Below are positions 11,990-24,300 of a stretch of 64,000 nucleotides of DNA, piece after piece. Under the pieces are notes generated by a model. That model saw only the letters and a list, made by a program, of their open reading frames with translations, was not told the DNA's origin and ran no database searches. Made by a program: the position numbers and the translations under genes. Source of the DNA: Doris montereyensis (taxonomy: Eukaryota; Mollusca; Gastropoda; Nudibranchia; Dorididae); contig JAXRKP010000410.1 of assembly GCA_037039925.1 (NCBI GenBank), forward strand, positions 189,501 to 253,500, in the 5' to 3' direction. Each line of letters begins with the position of its first letter. Position 1 is the first letter of the stretch.

Positions 11990-14900
11990 GTATAGCTGAA
12001 ACAAATGTCAAAACAAAAAAGGTCTTCTAGATCTAGAAAATGAAACCATTCATGAGTCATATAATGAGCCATATATTGTGTACACTGTACACTACACTAC
12101 TATTACCCACCAGTATTACATTCTTCTCCTTTATTACTGACCAAATAAATTCTTGAACATTGCAGTCTGTAGCTTGTTCAATCGCCCCTTTTTTTCCGTT
12201 CACAGCGTGAGTCACAAATTTTGCTAATTTTCAGTCCTATTCACCTTACCCCTCTCCTCTTTGTCTTTACAACTTAGTAGCGTAAAATGTCTTACACCAT
12301 GGGATTCGAAAGCTCTTTCAGATTCAAGTTCAAGCCCTTTCCAGGCTTTGTTAGTGTTGTGATAGGAATATGTAATACGATGTGTTCTCATTCTCATACT
12401 CTAGTAAACGAGTGTGGTGAGACTCGAGAAAGTCAGTCTGACGAGCTGGTAAAGAACCAGCTCGCCAGACACCCCTCTGAGGGCTCTCTCTTTCTTCACA
12501 TTACATGAATGATAGTCGGCTCTGATTGGTCAAATTAAATTGTGCTAAAAATAAGCTTTACAATGATACCTATAAATCCAGCTGATTTCAAAATTAAGAG
12601 CTTGAGCTCATCCGAGGCAATTAAAGTTTTTAAACGCTCCGTAGAGCCACTTACCGGAGAAACTCAAAGAAATCAATTCCACCACTAGAAAGCTCAAATT
12701 CAATTTTGCATTAGAAACTAGTGTTATTAAATTTCTAATGAGTGGGACTTTCTGGGTAAACGCGATTTGTTCCAGATCTTTGTTTAACACGATTTTCCCA
12801 ACCTGATGGAAAACCTGGCAAAGCCTTCTAACTAGATCTAATGAGTGGGACTGTCTTGAGTCGCTAGCTCGGGCCTGTGTGCATCGTCGATCAGTGTGTA
12901 GAGGCAAGTTATGCTGTTATTGCATTTTTTCATCTTCTACATCAATAAAAAGCCATTTTGTAGTTTTCAACGTCGCTTTCCCTCCCCCACCTTCAAAAAA
13001 AATTGGGCATGTTCTATGTATTCATGACTTAAAGTTTTAAAAGTATGAGTTTTGTAAGTGATCGTGTTTGCAAGATATGGTAAAATTTGGTGTTTTAACA
13101 AATTTTCGAAAATTAACAAATTTGTTACTTTGTTTAGTATTGTCCTACAGAAATTACTTTGGTATCAAATTACTCAAGAAATAAAGTTCTTTCCAGTGGT
13201 AGCAATTGCTTTTCCATTGCTTACACTTGAGATTTCGGTTTGGACTACCTACTGTCAGCACGCATATTTTAATTTAACCCAAAAGTATTGATCCAATTTT
13301 AATTTTAAAGTGATTTGTTTAATTATGTATTTTTAAAGTCGTCAGCTTTATTGTTGTTGGCAGTCCATTCCACAGCCTTAGTGTACTGATAGCATAGTGT
13401 ACTAGACTAGGGTAAAATGAGTACAAGTAGCAATCTGTGTTTGAAGATGGAACCATGTATGTTTGTCACTGACAGCCTGATCTGGCAATTTTTATAGCCT
13501 TAAATAAAATATTAAGTTTATTTCTTTCACCTGTCAGTCTTAGTCTCTTATTCTGTAATCCCCCTTCACATCACTCAGGGTGTCCAGCAAGGTCGGAAAG
13601 TCTGATTTTTCATACTGAGGTCGGAAATGGTTGGAAATTGATGTCTTGGGTATGAAAACAAGGAGGAAATGGGGCTCAGGTAGTAAAAACAGGCTTCACA
13701 TGCAATAGGGAAATCCTTGAAAATGAAAAAAAATGTTTCCCGGTCGAGAAAATACCAGGGGAAATGATATATATTGAGGACGAACATGAGAGAAAACCAG
13801 GGAAATCGAAGTAGACATGAACAATTATCGGCACTGCAAAATAGGAAAATGCAAATAAGATCGTGGACAGTATTAGAGAGAGAGTATATATGGAGAGTCA
13901 GGAGTTTACAGATGACCGAAAGGCAAATGCAAGTGTTTAGTAAGAATAGAGGAGGTTGAATGATAGAAGGGATATCATGCACGCACGGCCTGATAGCAGA
14001 ATAGAGGTGGGGAAGGGGACAGGGTGAAGAAAGTCGATGTGAAAACATATAATGGCAAAACAAGAGGCGACTGAGTCTGACGTACGGTATAGTATTGAAA
14101 GAGAAATAACGAATGTCTTCCACTGCAGTGTAGACAGGGGTGGGAAAGGGTAGCACCGCAAAGAAAGCAATCATGTACTATACTAGATTCAGATCTAGAT
14201 CTAGATTCCAGTTTTAATGAAGAAGAAAGAAAGAGGGGTGGTTGCCAATATAAATGGAGATTTTCACTAGGGGGGGGGGGGTAGATATTTTAAGTTGCAG
14301 TCAATTAAAAACTCCAGATCTAGTTTTAGGTTTTTGATCCTGAAAAAGAAAGAGAGAAACTGGGGGGGGGGGGGGGGTGGCTAAAAGTAGAACAGAGGAA
14401 GATTTGATTTATAATTGGCAGAGTTCAATCAAGTTATAGAAAAAGCCTTCCAAACCTCATTTTCTTCTCGGTAGACTGAGTAGGTATTTGTGCGTGTGTT
14501 TAGGCTATGATATTGTCACTCTTGTGTTTGATTTATTTTTCGAAAGGAGATAATACAAAAAAATTCAATTTTGCACTGTTTGCATGTTTTGTGAAATGAT
14601 AAGGGTAGATCTTTCACTACTACTACTAGATCTATCAGCTATCAGAATTATGTTATTTTGCTGAAATATTATTAATCCAAAGTGAAGCATTAAAGAAATG
14701 TGTGATCGCTTTTCATTTCATTGAGATACACTAGAAAGTCATTCACTGATTTTACTTGTTCTCTCCCGAAGAACCTCATATACGTTGTCACTGTCAGAGT
14801 CAATAATCTCTACAACACATCTATCATATTCGCTGCACCATGGACCATCACTATCTTCAACTCTAGCCTCATCAGAATCATGACGGTGCATAATCTGTTC

Positions 14901-17900
14901 ATCATCGAAATCCACAATTTTTGAGGTTGCCAATGTAAACATGTCGGGGGAAAAGGTCAAATCAGCAAATTTCGAATGGGGAAATTCATGCAGTTGCAGC
15001 AGTCTACTATGATGGAAAGGAAGCTATTCTACAAAATAATTTACTTTGTTTTATTTTATATTCTGCCCTTTTAGTGGAGCTGTCATGTTTTCGCTACAGT
15101 CGAAGTCTGCAATATGAACGACAACCGGATGTTTTGATTATAGTCGAACATGGCAACGTAGGAGTTAAAGATGCATTAAGAGAGAATTAGATAACAAAAT
15201 CAGATTTTATCTGCTATTATAATACTTATTTAAAAATGTGTTCATTTTATCCTTTCTCATAGTGCTCGGAGCTGTCATTGGTCAACAGAAAGGCCGCAAA
15301 ATCGAAGTGATGAATTCCATTGAGCTATTGTTTGACATCATCAATGAAGACATTGTTATCGACATGGACTATTACCAATTGAAAGAATCCCAGTGTAAGT
15401 TAGTGTATTTTAATGCTATTGTTCTATTGTGTTAGCCTACAGTTGATTGAACATGAACAATGACAAACTTGCTATAAAAATAAGATTCATTATTATTATT
15501 AAATTCAAACTTGTCCATTCCTAGTTTTTAAATTTTTCACACGGTTGAGAGAAATGGCAGAACGTTTTCTTAAGTTGCCATATTCTGGCCTAATCAATAT
15601 ATATATATAGAGAGAGAGAAATATTTCTGTACATGTACATAGATAGATAGATAGATAGATATGTGTGTGTGTGTGGGTGAGATGCGAAAACCGCTTTACC
15701 CAAAAAAGATAACTTGAGAAAATCAAGTTTGTCTTCCCTTAGTTCTAAATAAAGCCTGATCAATTTGATGTTTAGGGCCGAATTATAAAAGGACATAGTC
15801 AGTTTTGAACAAAAATGATTTGATCATCAGAAGACTCTTCATTCAAAGTCTGAGGTGGTAAAAAAAACTCACGACATGTAAAAATGACGCATAGCGGGTT
15901 TTGCATCTCACCCCCTCATATATAAATATATGATCTTTCTAGTGTTTGTGACTAGATCTATGCCCACGTCCACTATATTCTGTATTTGTTCTAATGGTTT
16001 GAAGAATTAATGGAGGTCTAGTTTAACTGGTTTAACCGGCTATTTCCGTCCTTCACTAACAAACCGTGTAGATCGAAGGCCGGCTATATCTGTCTTCCTC
16101 CTGCAAACCATGTCGCTCGAAGTCTGGATATTTCTGTGTGGATCAGGGATGCCCTCAAAGTGTGTCTGTTTTCATTGAATTTCCATTCATTGACTCAAAT
16201 AAAGCTTAAAACTAGTTTTCTGATTGATCAGCCAACCATATTAGAGAAAACTGATGTTTGCTTCGCTGGTTAGTGAATCTTGGTAGAGTCCAAGTAGATA
16301 AGAGGTGTTAGGTTTCAAGGTGCAAAGAATAGACCCTTCTGTTACAGAGAAAGAAAGGATTTTATTGAAGTGAATTGCCTTGACCACCCCTTTACACACT
16401 AAAAATGTATCTTCTGTAAATAGCATGGGGTTTGGTGTGTTTTATTGATGCTACAAAGAAACAATGTGTTACAATTTAGACGCAATAGTAGAAGAAGCAT
16501 TGTAGGGGCTATTCTTCCGCTAATTGACCACAGCTGCGAATCATATTAATTCTTTTTATTTATCTTGGCTTTAGGACAGCTCTTTCAAACTCAACTGCAT
16601 TATTTGGCTTATTAATAACACTTACATGGATTTTTAACCCATAACACAGCACAAAAAACACGAACCAGCCATTAGGTCCAGGCAACCTCGCGCGCTGACA
16701 TAAGAGTCGTCTAGGCAAAGTGAATCGCGAACACAGTGTGTAATGAAATAGGTAGCTTCATGCGGGTTAAAAGCCCAAACATTGTCATTTTACAAAATTA
16801 CATCACCAACCTTACTTTTGTTATAGTATGGTTATTTTTATTTTTTAATTGATGATTATTTTAATGCAATTGTTTGTTTTGTTAATAATAAAAATTGTAC
16901 ACGCTTTTTTTAATATGACATTATTGCTTTCTCTTTATAAAACGCTCAAAGTGTCAGAGCTTGGTGACAGTGCATAAATAAAACTATTTTTACTGTTAAT
17001 GTAAGAATAATTATTTTTAGAAAACAAATAATTAATTTATTGCTTTTTATATGTTTATTATTTATTCTTTACTCTTGTTATATTATTAATGCAGTGTCAT
17101 TTTGTCACACTTTTTACTTGGAAGAATATGTTTTGAAGTGTTATTTTAAGCTTTACAAAGATGCCTACAGAGGGCGTTTCTTAATGAATTACAATGCAGT
17201 ATAGATAAAATGCTTGTAACTCACTTGAGACTGAGCCCAGAAAATTCCTACGTGTGCTTGAGGGTCACGGATTTATGGGTACTTTGAAAAACATCTAAAA
17301 ATTCAAGAATTTTTATATTTCCATACCCTTTTCACAATCCTTTTCACACAGATAACAAGAAACAATGATCATTACAAAGCAATTGACATTAGAATTGTAT
17401 ATATACACAAGGAAGTAAATAGCTAATCTAGCGTCTGCACATTATAATAGTGGATATCGATCTTGCTGTTTCCTCTTAATTCATTCTAAGATCACCGTAT
17501 ACGGTGGACAGGGTAAATGTAATGACACAAACGAAAAAAAGTAAACCCCCTCCATCCTCCATCTCGTGAGTATAACTCTGTATGTGTACCGGTTTAGTGT
17601 GAGTTGACATACATATAATACCAATATGATTATTCTCCTTCTCACAGTCAAACAGGTCTTCAGTGAGATGGATTTTCTGGGTTGGTACTCCACTGGCGAC
17701 GGTCCCACTGAATCTGATATCAAAATACACAAACAGGTATTACGTGATAGTTTTATTTATCTTAACCCCTTCACTGCCATACGTACCCGTAATCTCTACG
17801 GGCCAGTCTGTGCATGCTATATGGCATGTATTTGTAAAATTTACAGGCTTACGACATGACATGCTTCAATAGGTTTGTTGAGTAGTCTAAGAGACATAAA

Positions 17901-18286
17901 TGCATAAAACACTTGCAATTTAGGTACAACAAGCCAACTTTTCAAAATGCCTAGAGAGTGAATCCAGTGATATATTCAGACAGACATTGTAAATACAAGA
18001 ACAACACACTTTATTTCAACAAAATCTAACAATAAATAACCAAGATATGAATTTTTGGAGTTTTAGTTGGACTTGTAATATTTTAATTCTGTTTTATTAT
18101 ACCTGTGAAATTCTTCACATTTTTTTCATTTTCTTTTTCTTCTGTACAGTTTGTTACTATTAATGAGAGCCCTGTGTTCATGCAACTAAATCCGCAAGCA
18201 AGAACGTCTGATGTAAGTTTTGAATTTTGTGATAGTAGTATGGTTGTTTTAACATTGTCTTTAATTTTTCTTGCCGCACTTTATTA

Positions 18287-18320
<34 letters not shown>

Positions 18321-21300
18321 GTAGAGGATGAGATTGAATGTAACAATGGGTTACATCTGGATCTTTGCAGATATAATAGCTGGAAATAGTCAATGAGTAA
18401 ACTGAAAACTCGACGGCCAAAGAGAAATCACCCAAAACAATTTTAATTTAATTGTTGGATTGAAAAATCACTGTATTTCTTGGTGATATTTAATACTCGA
18501 CATATGTGAATGATTGCATGTGGTCTCACAGCCGAAATCATTGACCTAAGAGTCAACTTGAGCAATCAGAGTCTTAACCCTCTCGGCGGTGGCCCGCTTG
18601 AAATTGCCCGTTGAGCCAATCACCCCAATTTCAGTACGGTGGCAGTGATTGCTTGATTTGTGAAATTTGTTCAATGTTTCAAATGTCACTAAATTAGGTT
18701 GACAAGATTCCTCTATCAGGCCTTTCCCGCTAAAACATTGAAAATAATCTTGGATTCATCAAAAACGGTTGAAAATTATAGATTTTACAGAGGAAGATAA
18801 CTTTGATACACTTTTCCCCAAGGATTTGTGAATTTTTTGTACAATGCAACATGCACTTGTTGAACTTGCCAGGGCAATGGATAGAATTAGAAGAATCCCA
18901 GGGGACTTGGTAGTCCAGAGGCAACGTGTCTGCCTCTCAACCAAAAGACAGTGGGTTCAAGCCCTGCCAACAGTTGAACAATTTTCTCGATTTTTTTCGA
19001 GGTTTCAGATGTAGGTATGGATGGGTTTCAGGTGTAGGTATGGATGGGTTTCAGATGGAGGTATGGATGGGTTTCTGGTGTAGGTATGGATGGGTTTCTG
19101 GTGTAGGTATGGATGGGTTTCTGGTGTAGGTATGGATAGGTTTCAGGTGTAGATATGGATGAGTTGTAGGTGCGGATGGGTTTTAGGTGTAGGTATGGCT
19201 GAGTTGTAGGTATGGATGGGTTTCAGGTGTAGGTATGGATGGGTTTCTGGTGTAGGTATGGATGGGTTTCAGATGGAGGTATGGATGGGTTTCTGGTATA
19301 GGTATGGATAGGTTTTATGTGTAGGTATGGATGGGTTTCAGGTGGAGGTATGGATAGGTTTCAGGTGTAGATATGGATGGGTTTCAGGTGGAGGTATGGA
19401 TGGGTTTCTGGTGTAGGTATGGATAGGTTTCAGGTGTAGATATGGATGAGTTGTAGGTGCGGATGGGTTTTAGGTGTAGGTATGGCTGAGTTGTAGGTAT
19501 GGATGGGTTTCAGGTGTAGGTATGGCTGAGTTGTAGGTATGGATGGGTTTCAGGTGGAGGTACGGATGGGTTTCTGGTGTAGGTATGGATAGGTTTCAGG
19601 TGTAGGTATAGATGGGTTTCAGGTGTAGGTATGGATGGGTTTTAAGTGTATGTGTGGATGGATTGCAGGTGTACGTGTGAATGGGTTACAGTTAATAGTT
19701 ACAGGGATCGCTAGGAATTATAAAGACGTGACAAACCAGTGTGCAATCCAGTAGATGATATCTTATCACCTGTTCTGCTTATGGCTACAAAAACTTGGAA
19801 AAGCTCCTGCTCATGACCTCGATGAGGCTTCAATTGTTTTAGCTCACTCTATATCAGGTTTGGCAAAAGAAAGCCCTGCCAGAATGGATGTGGAGCCAGG
19901 CTAGGCTGCCCGTTGTGTGTCACTGTGGACCATTACTTTTTGGTGATAAATAGAAATACGGGTAATGAGCATTGAAAAAAGATCTTATTATTATCAAGTT
20001 AAGTAATTCAAGATGAAGGGGTGAATAAATTTACAAAATGTCACTCAATTTCTAGCTATAAGTTCTCAGTTTACAGTTATTAGGATGGAATGCTACTAAC
20101 TGAACTCATGTTTGATTATGATGCGTGCCATTTAGGGAACCTCTGTTATAATGTCATAGTTTAATTTAGATGTAATTAATTGGCCTGGTTGACAAATTGG
20201 TGCTTTTTTTACTCCTACAGCTTCCCATCACTCTGTTTGAATCTGTCATTGATTTGGTGAAAGGGGATGTAAGTATAAACTATATTATCTTCTTCCTGTT
20301 TTTCTCCTATGTCTTCTTCTTCTCTTGTTTATTTTTCTTCTGCTTTCTTTCTTCTTCTTCTTCTTCTTCTTCGTTCAAGAACAGCCAAAACATTTTTTCC
20401 TTTAAGAAAATGTTAAAAGCAAATTTTTTCGAGGACTTGTCAATTGACTCAATGGTGGAGTGACTCAATGGTGGAGTATTGACATTGTAAAGCGCTTAAA
20501 GAGAATTTCTATGTATAAACACTATATAAATCTAAACATTATTATTATTATTATTATTCTCTTTTTTTTTTTCTTCTTCTTCTTCTTTGCAAAAGCCGTT
20601 GTGGCTTTTTGGGGATTTTTTTGTGCATCTTTCTCCATGTCTTTACTGTTTGCTGGCAGGGGCTACTGGTAGGTTCTGCTTCTTAACTTTCACTCATTTA
20701 TATAGTTGTCTTTTATCTTGCTGTTTCCTCTTAATTCACCCAGAGATCAAACAAACTGTTTATTGTTCAAAAACATACTTATTTCAGCTTATTATTATAA
20801 CATAAGTAAACGTGCAGCATTTTAAAATTATTTTTTTTGTGTGTTTCTTCAACCAAGCCAACCGTTTTGTTTATGGACATCCCATACACACTAGCCACAG
20901 AAGAGGCGGAGAGAATAGGAGTGGATCATGTCGCCAGAATGTCTACAGCAGATACAGGGGACAGTTCTACAGGTTGGTGTCAAGGAAGCGCTGAGCAGTT
21001 CAGCAAAGTTACAGTTTTTTCCAACAATCTAGGATGTTTTTTGTTCTTTCGTTGTTGTTTTTTATGGATCGAGTCTGTGTAGAAAAGATCTTATCTGAAA
21101 ACTTGTTGGTGACAGGAAAGATGAAAGAGGCACAGATGTATTGAATGTTCATTCATGTGTTCATATTGTATTGTCAGGATGATGGGGGCTACTGGCACTG
21201 GTCTTTCCTTCTTTCATTTTACTCCTGACGTCCTGTCTATTTATCTGTTCTGTCAATTGTGTATCAGTCTGTCTATTTATCTGTTCTGTCAATTGTGTAT

Positions 21301-24300
21301 CAGTCTGTCTATTTATTTGTGTCTGTCTATGAATGCCATGTGGATTTTTTTTCTTTTCTGGTAAAAACCGTATCCTGTTACGTGACATTGAATCAACTTT
21401 TTATAAACACTTTTGAGGAGAATTTAAGTTTATGTCCCAACGTATACATGACATCCATGTGTGTATCTGTCTGTGTATCTATGCATCTAGTCTAGCTATA
21501 TAGCTATCTATCTGTTTATATGTCATCTACTTATTTACATCTTATACACACACATATTACATGTGATAACAATATATATACGTTTATATGTATCACGTAT
21601 GGGTTGTTTTTTTTATCCAGCGGAACACCTCGTGGCCCAATACAGCTCCATCAAAATGCTTCACAATCGTGTTAAGGTCATACTCAAGTACATTCAGGCT
21701 GCGCATAAAGGTAACATGGAGCAAACAGGTTTCTCTTTTCTTTTCTTTTTTTTATCTGTTGGGGCTATGTTTTGAGAGATACATTACAGCCCATATTCCT
21801 CAAAACTTCTTGGGACCAGAAAATTAGTTTGTGGAATAAGTCTTTCTTTTGATGTCAAATCTTGCTTGTCATAACATTGTCAATGTGAATGCATGGATAG
21901 GTCAAAAATGCACTCAGGGGGTTGGAGAAACAAAACATCATGTTATTTATGATTGTAAATTTTACAATGAGTTTGGATACAAATTAAATGCAAACACTTT
22001 GTTGAATGCCCTCTGTTATGTTCTAAATTATTTGTCAACATTTCCATTAATCGTATTGAAAAGAGACTGAAGGATAGAACGATAAAAATGAAAGCCACAC
22101 GAAATTATATCATTGCTATGTTGTTCCATACATAATACGGAATAGTACAGGTGTATAAAGCAGGGATGTAAATCTTTCAGATTTTCCTGATTTCAGATTA
22201 TTTGATTGTGTTGAAATTTGGGGGTAAATTCTCTATTTCTAGTCTAGAAATAGATCTAGATTCTAGATCTAATTCTATTTAATTTTTGTTATTTCAGATA
22301 ATTATTTTTTTAATTCACTGATAGATCTAGAAATCTATTATATTTTTTCGACTGTAAGAATTCGAAACCTAAAAACTATGAACAAAAGGAAGTTATTTTC
22401 ACAATTACATTAATACTATTGTCACGATATCCGTTCGCTATTTGTAAGACGAATTTTCAGAGAATAATCCTCTGACGGCCGAGTTTCCTTCACTATCATT
22501 AGTCCGAGATTCTCCGAGGATTCAGAGAATAATTCTCTGACCCACGTAAATAGACGGTAGGTATAAGGGAAGTAACTCTCATTGGTAAGTATTAAAATTA
22601 GTAAACACAACATGGCGTCGTGTTCACGAAGGTCTCTTAACTTTGTGGAGCGAGATACAACAGTTGATGCGATAGATCTAGAGTGTAGGAACAAATTTCG
22701 ATGGGATTGGTTATTGTTGAAAGATGACAACGGCGATTTTTTTCCAGATTATTTCCGAAAGGTAGACAAAGATGGATTTGCTTGGTGCTGTTACTGTAAG
22801 TGCGAGATAAATACGGCAGTGGTCGGGTGCGTTGTTTAAATGACCATGCTAGCCGATCTAAAGCTCACAATCGAAACTGTCATATTTTTCGATCTAATCT
22901 TAGTCTTCCAGCTGCAATGCAGGCAGCATGCAGTAAGATTTCTGGTACTGCAGATATCAGTAGTCCATCACTGCCTAGATCTAGCTCTAGTTCAGCTCTT
23001 CTGTCCTCTTTACCTTATAGTAATGGTGCTGCTCCAAACATTGAGCAAGAGCACAATAGATCTAGGGTACCACTCATTTATTTATTTTTTGTCTACTGTT
23101 TGTTCTAGTTCTGTGTCTTCATTTTAAAGTTTCTTTATCCCTAGTAATTTAACTAAATTAAGCTCAGGAGAGGCCATATTTAAGCTGTACATGTGTGAAA
23201 ATTCAATTTCGGCCGGGGGTCCCCCCCCCCTGGACCCTCAAAGGGGGCGTTGCCCCCGACCCCACCTGGGCCTACGCGCCCCTGGACCCCGGCGTTTATT
23301 TTCAGAGAATTTCTTCAGATGCCATTTACATCCCTGATAAAGAAGGATCTTGGCATTGGTAGGGAATTTGTCATGAATTTAGGGATTTTATGTTTTTGTC
23401 TAACACATGCTCAGGGAATACGGGCTGCACTGGATTTTCTTTTTTCTGATCCACCCACGTCATTAGCTCATTAACATTTTGCTGTATTGGTGAAAACTGT
23501 ACCAAGATATGATTTTGATTTGATTTACCCACATCCACAGCTACGATGATCTCAGGCTTTTTGGTAGGATTTTTAATTTTGCCCTGACTGCCCTGTAAAG
23601 TAAACAGCCAAGGGATCTTTAATGTACACAGAATGTAGTGATCTGCACACAGGACCTCTTGTTATATCGTTCATCTTTGATGGGACTCTGGTGTCGATCC
23701 ACCTACATGGACCGGGGGGGGTAGATTTTGCTAGAAAAGACTCAAGATTTTTCAACTGTTTGTGGGGCTCGAACGCACCACTTTTTGGTTGAGAGGCCGA
23801 CACCTTGCCTCTGGATTACCTAGTCCCCCACCAAGATATGATGAGTATAGTATGAGTGTAAACTAAATGTCACTGTTTTCCATCCCCGTGTAGGAGAGGT
23901 TGCGAAGAATCACGACATCTTACGAGAAGCTTACAGCCTGTGTCATTCCTTGCCGGTGTTAAATTCCAAGAGATTCCAGGAAGATTACTACATGGTAATT
24001 GTTGACCTGTTGCTGTTTGCCTGGGTTTTTGTTTTTGTTTTTTGTTGTTGCATTTATTGATATTGACCATAAAATTATATCAATAACCAAAACATTGATA
24101 CGTTTTTGTTTTAGTTAAGAGACACAATCTAAATGTTGTTTGGAGAAATTTTCATTGTGTAGTAAAGGTAAAGGAATGGGTGGGGGTTTTTTTGGGGGTG
24201 GGGGATTTTTATACTGGTAATACAAATCAACTTCGACTCAATCGTCAGATCTGGTGAGGCGTAGGATTTATAAACCAGGGCTTCACGTTCTCAAGTTGAA

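Noticed and set aside
13575..14174. A 199-codon minus-strand open frame in CSN6 intron 1
   Set aside because: The plus strand is purine-rich here, so stops are rare on the other strand. The product is a featureless mix of hydrophobic and aromatic residues with no domain, and the frame sits within an intron.
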